From contig OX442416.1 of assembly GCA_949361645.1 (NCBI GenBank), forward strand, positions 11,963,350-12,027,349: 64,000 bases of DNA, written 5' to 3'. The stretch is from Spongilla lacustris (Eukaryota > Porifera > Demospongiae > Spongillida > Spongillidae). Position 1 is the stretch's first letter, and every line of letters begins with the position of its first letter. The notes beneath the pieces were generated by a model. It saw nothing but the letters and a program-made list of their open reading frames with translations, was not told the DNA's origin and did not search any database. A program made the position numbers and the translations under genes. Positions 57,684 through 64,000 of the stretch are shown piece by piece.

Positions 57684-58098
57684 TTAATGCCAGATGATGC
57701 ATAAACAATATTCTGTAATTAGATTTTTGATATCCCAAACCATGTTGTTAAAAAGTCCACTCAAATGTAAAAGTGATGCAAAAAATTTTATCATCAACTA
57801 GCATGTTATGCACTGTATACCGCACGCATGCACAGGTGATGCAACTTTGACAGCTGCATTTTTCATTTACAGCTCCAGCTGCAATTTGCATATATCCGCC
57901 ATTAAACTAGCTTAGTACTCCATGACTTTAAGGACAGGAAAGAGCAGCAGCCATGCACCGTAAGATGGACTAATGATGAAGAGGTATATATGAAGACATC
58001 GTATACATATAGGTTTGTGAGAAACATATTGTTTGTATGTTGGGATGATCAGGATCGCTCGACGAGATGAAAGCAATCATCGATCGCTGCTAGCGCTA

Positions 58099-58680
58099 TG
58101 GAAGAGATTATGACACCGGCGGCGAAGAAGATGAAACTCAGAAGAGGCGAAAGAATATCAGAGAAACCAGTAGGAACATAAACGGTACAGTATAGCGCGT
58201 GACGATATTCGAAACATTATCTCATTATACACAGCAGAACCACCTCGGCCATTGCCCACTCTGCCCATTCGGTCGGATGAGGAAGAGCTTAAGGTTGTGT
58301 AAATATTCTCTATTTAGATTACAACGAAGAAAAGGAAGCAGTCACATCAAAAGCTGGGGAAAAAAAACAAAACAATCAAGGCTGAACGAGGCTAAGCAGA
58401 GTGACAGAGAGGTACGTAAGAGCTGATTATGTATCTGGCTTTTGATTGCGTAGGAGATATCGAAAACAAGTACAAGTTATCAACAACGACCAGCTAGCTG
58501 AGCTCTGGAGGGGTGAGCTCACACCACAATGGCATGCTGCTATAGGGCTGGTGATCAGCATGTCGGTGTGTTATGATGTGCATATACTGGCTATTGAAAA
58601 GATCAGTGTACACAGCTCAGATCTGCATCAACAGTACAGCTCCCCTGAAAAGAATTTCCTATGGTGAGTCATTGTCTGAA
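58099..58680 (+). CDS. Possible small exon cluster, charged protein, unknown
   Basis: An ATG at 58099 starts MEEIMTPAAKKMKLRRGERI. Further on, after an acceptor (CATTATACACAG), EPPRPLPTLPIRSDEEELK is open. After another (CTCTATTTAG), a Lys-rich segment runs to a strong donor GAG/GTACGTAAG at about 58411. After GATTGCGTAG, two frames remain open. Phases cannot be reconciled uniquely. The acidic then basic composition suggests a nuclear protein, but this is speculative and the region may be a relic. Confidence 0.25.
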
Positions 58681-59059
58681 ATACACCAGCAATCCTTACT
58701 GCTCTGCTCATAGTGCTCAATGGAAGACCGAAATACGCTAAATGAATCCTGTATGCATCAGAGGAATCTGAAGTAAGCTACACAGAAAATGATGAATTGA
58801 ATTTGTATGACGAACTGAAATTTTTTTTTATAGTGCACCTCATTTACAAATACCCTGAAGCTATAATGCTGCTGAGGAGGAAAGGTGGAAGAAAATTCAA
58901 TACGAATAGCAAGTGCAGGAACAGTACAGCGGCCTTGAAATCCAATAGTTCCACAGCTGCAGACTCTTTTGTTATTGTTTGTAGTGCCTTTAAAATGATG
59001 AATAAGATTTATGTTACGCAACAAATTTTATATGCAAGTGTATAAATACCTAGTTCGCA

Positions 59060-59332
59060 TTACGTCATGCACTTTATAGACCAACGCGGTATATCGCGAT
59101 TAATAATCATCATATATCACCATTACCCGCGCTGGGCAAATGCCGCGATTTAGCGCGTTTGAGCGCCAAACGCGTAAAATTCGGCCATAATACCGCGTTG
59201 TATCGCAAGTAAGCGCGATTAATCGCGCTGTGTGTATCGCACCTCATTCGCAACCGCGTTTAAGCGTCAACGTCTTAAGCGCGTCACAACGCATTATGGC
59301 GCATTGCAATGCCGATTTTTTCCTACGGGCAC
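59060..59332. repeat. CGCGATTAATCGCG-rich repeat, possible transposon end
   Basis: Many CGCGATT/AATCGCG motifs, including the perfect 18-bp palindrome at 59212-59229. Similar motifs occupy 52240-52345. The edge reads TTTTTTCCTACGGGCAC, the near reverse complement of GTGTACCCGTAGGAAAA at 52220. Confidence 0.5.
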
Positions 59333-59567
59333 CCATCGAAATGTTGCATATGTGTGATTGTGTGAGCATAAAGAAGACCATCACTCCACACACCTCTATA
59401 CCTTTTTGTTGTGTCATGCTTTTCATCCTCGCATAGTAGAAAATGGGAGCTCAATGACAAAATTAAGATAAGTTATCATGGTATGGTGGGACTGAGATAA
59501 CAATAATCCTCCCTTCCCTTAACACACCAAATTTAGATGATTTATATTCAGAACCTTGAAGTGAGAC

Positions 59568-60698
59568 CAGTGGCGGCGGAACTGGTCAGGCCGACCAGGC
59601 CATGGCCTGACCAATCTTGGACCAGAGCTCATTAAATATTCATATGATCATTATTTGTTTATAAACCGTAATTCGAGTATACGTATGCATAAGCGTGTGC
59701 GGGCGATGGTATAACAGCTAGTGTAACATTTATTCACTACGTATACGTAATGGAGGTGTCCTATTGTGTTCAGTAAATACTATGGCAGGCTCTTGGAGCA
59801 TCGCCGCTATGAGGCGTGCGATGTACCCTCACTACCAACAGTCTGTGTTATTGTGTCTTTGTTTCTGCAAGTGCAAGTACGTGATGCAAAATTAGTGATT
59901 AATACCTGCAAGTTTTACTAGCTTGGAGTTAGCAGCTATTGCATGCACTATAGTCTGCGAGTAGTATTCACAAAAAAATCTGACAGTTTGGCAGCTATAG
60001 CAGCGATTGTCGATGTGTCGAAGGTGTCATCATCTGCCGATCTTCCCGGCTGATCTTGATACGAAGAGTTAGCAGATCATGCAAGTACACAAGGTTCAAT
60101 TCCTGCATGGCCGGCGCCATGGCTGCATTACAATGAAGGTCAGGATATCGATGCTGCATGCATCTATTGTGCACCACTGATCTGTTGTCAGAATGAAAGT
60201 CGAAGCGAGGTGTAACTGCAAAATGAGATCCATCATTTGTAAGCTATCATAAAGTTTCTAGATATCAGTAGACTCAGTACCACTAATTTAATGCCATTCT
60301 ATTTCATACCTCTAGAGGCTTTTGCAACTGGAAGGATGTTACCAATTCGTGAGCTAGGCATATCTATATTCCACAAGGATAATGGTTATGCCGGCGCGAC
60401 TACAAACTCTTCAAGTGAGCGATCCTTCAATTCTGCGCGATGCGTCGAGTTAAATCGTACCTATACGATCCAAAATGACACAGGATCAGCTGAATCATTT
60501 CATGATCATGATTTCACTGACATCGCAAAATGGTTTGCTAGTGGGAATGGATGCGGAGTTGCGGACAACAAATATTTGGTCACTTCAATTGATTTATCAT
60601 CTTGTCCATGGGAATGTATTAAAATGTGTGCGGTGTGGGCGTGGCATGCATTAATTATTAATGGCCTGACCAATCAAAATAACGTTCCGCAGCCTATG
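59568..60698. mobile_element. Possible hAT-like element, 1131 bp
   Basis: CAGTGGCGGCGGAAC and, reversed, CATAGGCTGCGGAAC match at 12 of 15 positions. GAGAC is found directly outside both ends (59563-59567 and 60699-60703). GGTCAGGCC/GGCCTGACC motifs lie just inside both ends, as in the hAT element at 14.5 kb. The ends are weak, so this is tentative. Confidence 0.35.
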
Positions 60699-60833
60699 GA
60701 GACTGCAGATATTACAGGTACATATTTATTAATGCATACCTACTCTGGTTCTTTCAGCCAAATGTGTTACATGGTCATATGCCCAACCAAGGTGTGTAAC
60801 CAAGAGAACAATTGTGTATCATCAAGAAAGTGA
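60291..60833 (+). other. 180-codon open frame, unrecognised
   Basis: The longest non-repetitive open frame of the right third of the window, starting MPFYFIPLEAFATGRMLPIR. It overlaps the proposed right end of the element at 59568-60698, has no recognised domain, no splice context and no nearby poly(A) signal. A chance frame or a decayed element gene are both possible. Confidence 0.25.
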
Positions 60834-60849
60834 ACACGTGAGGTAAAAT

Positions 60850-61554
60850 TAAAGCAACAGTGTACTGTATAGTGAAAGTTTCCTTCTTTGGGTTGGGTAT
60901 TCAGGTTGTGTCGATTCCTCCAAAGCAAAGGTTGAAGCGCTTATTCTGACTACAAAGTGAGCATGCAGGTATAACGTACACGTAGTAGCGGAGGAAATGT
61001 AATATTAGAAAAGGGGCGGATTACGAAGCGCTATACATGTAAACCTGGAAACTATCTCTTGAGAAAATCAACAACAGGTTGACACAGGCAAGGTTTGTTG
61101 ATACCGTGGTCACAAATTGAACTCATTAGTAACCCTCCGTGGGGCATCTAGTAAAAACTAACAGCTTACTCGAGGTTGCAATGAATGTTGCGTATTTTCT
61201 CCAAGAGCGAGGTGTCCATGTGTGAGTCGGTACTGTACAAGAAATCAATAAGAAAGCCGAGTGTTACCGATAATATTCGGTTAGAAGTTACCTCTTACTG
61301 AACGGTAATGAATAAGAATGTGTCTTACCGATTGCTTAACGGTATCGGATAACCGGTAAGCGGTAAGGACAAACCTTATCGATAGTTGACCCTAACCTTA
61401 TTGGCTGCATCCAATCTGACTGCATCAAGCCCCGTGAGGTCGCCATCTCTTGCTGCACCATTTCTCATTTCTAAGCCTACATGATCATGAGTTTGCGCCT
61501 ATAGCGATATCACCTTGGGTATACAAACTGAAAGGTGGGACCCTCGCACACAAA

Positions 61555-61585
<31 letters not shown>

Positions 61586-63240
61586 CTTTCCCCCCGTCCC
61601 TGTCTTACACTGTCGGATTCCACTCTCCCTATCACTGGTTGCTTTTCCTCGAGCGCTATACCAAGTGCCACATATTTCCAATGTTTCACTTCGAATTCGT
61701 TCAACTCCCAACCAAAGAACCTGTACCATTTTCGTATGCATGTAAGGGAAGGAGCGAGCAACTGCGCATGAGCTCAGAGTGCATTTTTTGTGAAGGGGGT
61801 GTAGCTTTACCTCTTGATGACGTTTGACCCTCCATTTGTACATGTACATCCACATGAGCCCTTCGTTGCCATATACACAGCCAGAAGTTACCAATCTGAT
61901 TCAAACCTGGTGGGACTCTTCAATATGTACCAAGGGTGGGTTACAATCTGAATCAGAGTAACTGATAACAACAATCTGATTGTGGTCTGCAGCCCTCAAT
62001 CTGATCCAGATTGTACAACAACTTGACCCACGATTTTATAACAGCTTGACCCATGATTGGTAAACAGTTTGACCCAAGATTGTGCTCCCTCGTTCCAGAC
62101 CACTGTTGCTACTGGCACTGAAGCGTAAATCGAAATATCTGAACACTGCGACACACTCGTATTGTAGTACCTTAAAGATCTCATCTTGACCTCCTCGCGC
62201 GCCTGGCTCTCTTTCCGTGATCGTTTCCCCCGTGAAATGTAATATGTCAATGGTAAGGATTTGGGAATGTCTGATAATTTATCTATATAATGCACACTAC
62301 CTGGTTAGGTACTAGGTGCATGTCCAGAAATTGTGGACATCGATGCATAACTCGGCGTACGATTGTGATAAAAAAAATCTAATTGCACCATTAAACTCAC
62401 TAGGTACTTTAGAGATTTATCACGTTATTAAAACTGCTAATTAATTAATTAAAATATATTATTGTTATTGTCTTTTAATAAATGCATCGTATGTCTGCAT
62501 GGCAGGGAAGTTAGGAATAGGCATTGCTGTTACATAAAATCCTCCCAAACTACAGCTATCGTCGATTTTAGTGATCTAAGCATACGCATGCGCAACTCAA
62601 AACATTTAGTTGTACTCGTGCCCCTGCCATTGGATGCATTCTAGAGGTCTCGTGATCTGTTATTTAACCATTTTGATCCATTAGTAGTTGGGCGTAGCCT
62701 TTTGGTGGAGGGTCGGGTATCAAGCCTAGGCCTATACCAAGATTTGTACCCATCTGATAGTATTGTGGATATACAATGTAATAGCTCTACACTCGCTATC
62801 AATCTAATTCTTGGTATACGCTAGTCTCGCTAGCCAGACGTACAACATCGAACTTCAACTGGATAGCGAAGGTCGAGCTAATAGAACCGCTGCTGTGGAG
62901 TAGCTACTACATAATATGATATATATAGGTGTGACTACGAGACTCGCTCGTTAAGATGCATGGGCGATTCCGTCCCTATATTATTATAATTATAATTATA
63001 TGACATGTATTGTATATATATCTATCTGCATGTGCATCGCGCGCGCTCTGACGTTGACCACGATGACGTCGACTGGCTTGTTTTTTGATAATACTAGAAG
63101 TTCTCGTGGAGGTGTGTTAAGGATATTGCCTTCCACTGACTAGCTAAAGAATTAACATACGCATGGCGGCGGATATTCACAGCTGGACTCTCCACTGTGT
63201 CCTGGCCCTATTATACTGTATATCGTCGATTAATGACTGT
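60850..63240. other. No gene seen
   Basis: C30 tract at 61557-61586; frames over it are artefacts. Three diverged units of AACTTGACCCACGATT lie near 62015-62085. An AT-rich simple stretch lies around 62980-63000. Confidence 0.45.
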
Positions 63241-63248
63241 ATATGGAT

Positions 63249-63725
63249 CAATGGACCCTTTGCATGAAAGATCGGAAGTACGATAAACGTCACGTCTGGA
63301 GTAAAAGCCACAGCGGTTGCCTAGAGACATAGTGTCAAGTTCGCGGACCTTTGCGTAATAAAATGGCAACGCTCGTAGTCATTCCTTCCCAATCGGACGG
63401 TGATCCTTCGGCCGATCCAGTTCCTGATCAAACTCTGCTGCCAACAGTAAGCTTGACCGAGTCTGACATACCCGGAGCCTTTTTAAATGGATGGCTTTAA
63501 AAAGGCTCTGGGTATGTCAGAATCGGTCAAACTTACTGTTGGCAGCATAGTTTGATCAGGAACTGGATCGGCCGAAGGATCAATGTCTGAGCAGACTCCG
63601 AGCGTTGTCATTTTATTACGCAAAGGTCCGCAGACGTGACACAATGTCTCTAGGCAACCGCTGTGGTTTTTACTCCAGACGTGACGTTTATCGTACTTCC
63701 GATCTTTCATGCAAAGGGTCCATTG
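63249..63725. mobile_element. Foldback element, 477 bp
   Basis: CAATGGACCCTTTGCATGAA at the left faces TTCATGCAAAGGGTCCATTG at the right. The arms continue as AAGTACGATAAACGTCACGT, GCGGTTGCCTAGAGACA and GATCCTTCGGCCGATCCAG to a centre near 63488. It is the fuller copy of the element at 49235-49657. Confidence 0.9.
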
Positions 63726-64000
63726 GCAGGTAAGTCGCTCGCGCTCACTCCATAGCAGTCTCGTTCCCAGACCCAATATCTGCTACGAGGTTAAGTCCTG
63801 TACTCATTTCTATCCAGCTCCGCCGGAATTTTGGCTAGGGTATACAAGAAGGATGAACAGCCATAAACGTATTCGGCAGTAGGCCTGAGATGTGTGTGTT
63901 TGTTATGCCGTGTGTTCTACTTTTTGATGATTGAGCGGCTGGAAGGAAATGCACATGCACCCACACCCAAATGCAAATACCATGCACGTAAATACACACA

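Larger units (their letters stand above)
55036..57817. mobile_element. Giant palindrome (foldback) with two nested TTAA insertions
   Basis: The outer ends TACAGTGCATAAC and GTTATGCACTGTA face each other. Corresponding blocks can be followed inward on both sides (CAAAATGGTTTGGGATAT, ACTGCTCACGTGACTTC, GGAGAAATCCC, CATGCTACACTTAC, CAGTTGCAGTCGTGAC, AAAAGTCGGCCATATACAATG, GTTGACGTCATTG) to a centre near 56280-56366. The left arm is interrupted at 55254-55885 and the right arm at 56836-57683, each at TTAA. Confidence 0.88.

Noticed and set aside
61450..61894. Overlapping frames with poly-Pro or poly-Gly
   Set aside because: They span the C30 tract on both strands, with no splice logic or homology.
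63483..63776. 97-codon minus-strand frame
   Set aside because: Lies in the right arm of the foldback element and is not conserved in the 49.2-kb copy.

Overview
This is a stretch of nuclear genome from an animal, most likely a marine demosponge. The evidence is: short multi-exon genes with GT/AG (once GC/AG) introns; one-repeat-per-exon ankyrin modules; an inactive rhomboid gene; many TACATGTA-type palindromic microsatellites; and many families of non-autonomous DNA transposons. No bacterial-style operon, rRNA gene, convincing tRNA gene or CRISPR array was seen. The sponge assignment is inference.

Layout. 2.5-9.9 kb (minus strand): ten exon-like ankyrin modules in a tandemly duplicated exon+intron array, six intact and four damaged. 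A reverse-transcriptase-family remnant (6.8-7.6 kb, plus) and an orphan exon (7.77 kb, plus) lie between them. 11-15.5 kb: a palindrome- and duplication-rich region. Block 12.10-12.59 kb is repeated at 13.57-15.45 kb, and the second block carries two insertions whose empty sites are seen in the first: a TA-flanked MITE and a hAT-type element with an 8-bp target duplication. 16.2-24.5 kb: two 68-bp inverted repeats (67/68 identical) 8.3 kb apart, enclosing a coiled-coil/transposase-like minus-strand gene. 25.1-25.9 kb: a minisatellite open in all six frames. 26.2 kb: a broken RAG1-N-terminal-like zinc domain. 27.5-28.0 kb: a compact three-exon small gene. 30.5-31.9 kb: a 24-25-bp minisatellite with a 558-bp higher-order period.

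34.59-36.87 kb is the most striking piece. It is a 2.28-kb transposon with 20-bp terminal inverted repeats and a CAGGT target duplication. It encodes, on the minus strand, a RAG1-N-terminal-like zinc domain, a RING finger and a C-terminal tail, joined by an apparently internal deletion of the protein core. A 22-bp minisatellite has grown out of the last RING codons.

37.4-38.2 kb: an 0.8-kb foldback element with a solo arm at 49.8 kb. 39.2-40.5 kb: a hAT-like element. 42.74-45.79 kb (minus): an eight-exon inactive rhomboid (iRhom/RHBDF) gene with fully consistent splice phases, the best-supported host gene. 46.0-47.6 kb: a second RT-family remnant. 48.5-50.2 kb: a cluster of a TTAA-flanked MITE, a foldback element and a foldback arm. 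52.9-53.7 kb: a 153-bp tandem repeat. 55.04-57.82 kb: a giant palindrome in which each arm carries a different TTAA-flanked insertion and the other arm preserves its empty site. 58-59 kb: weak exon-like pieces. 63.25-63.73 kb: another foldback element.

Overall this is a transposon-dense interval with one solid conserved gene and one decaying or modular ankyrin gene. Most long open frames are artefacts of tandem repeats.
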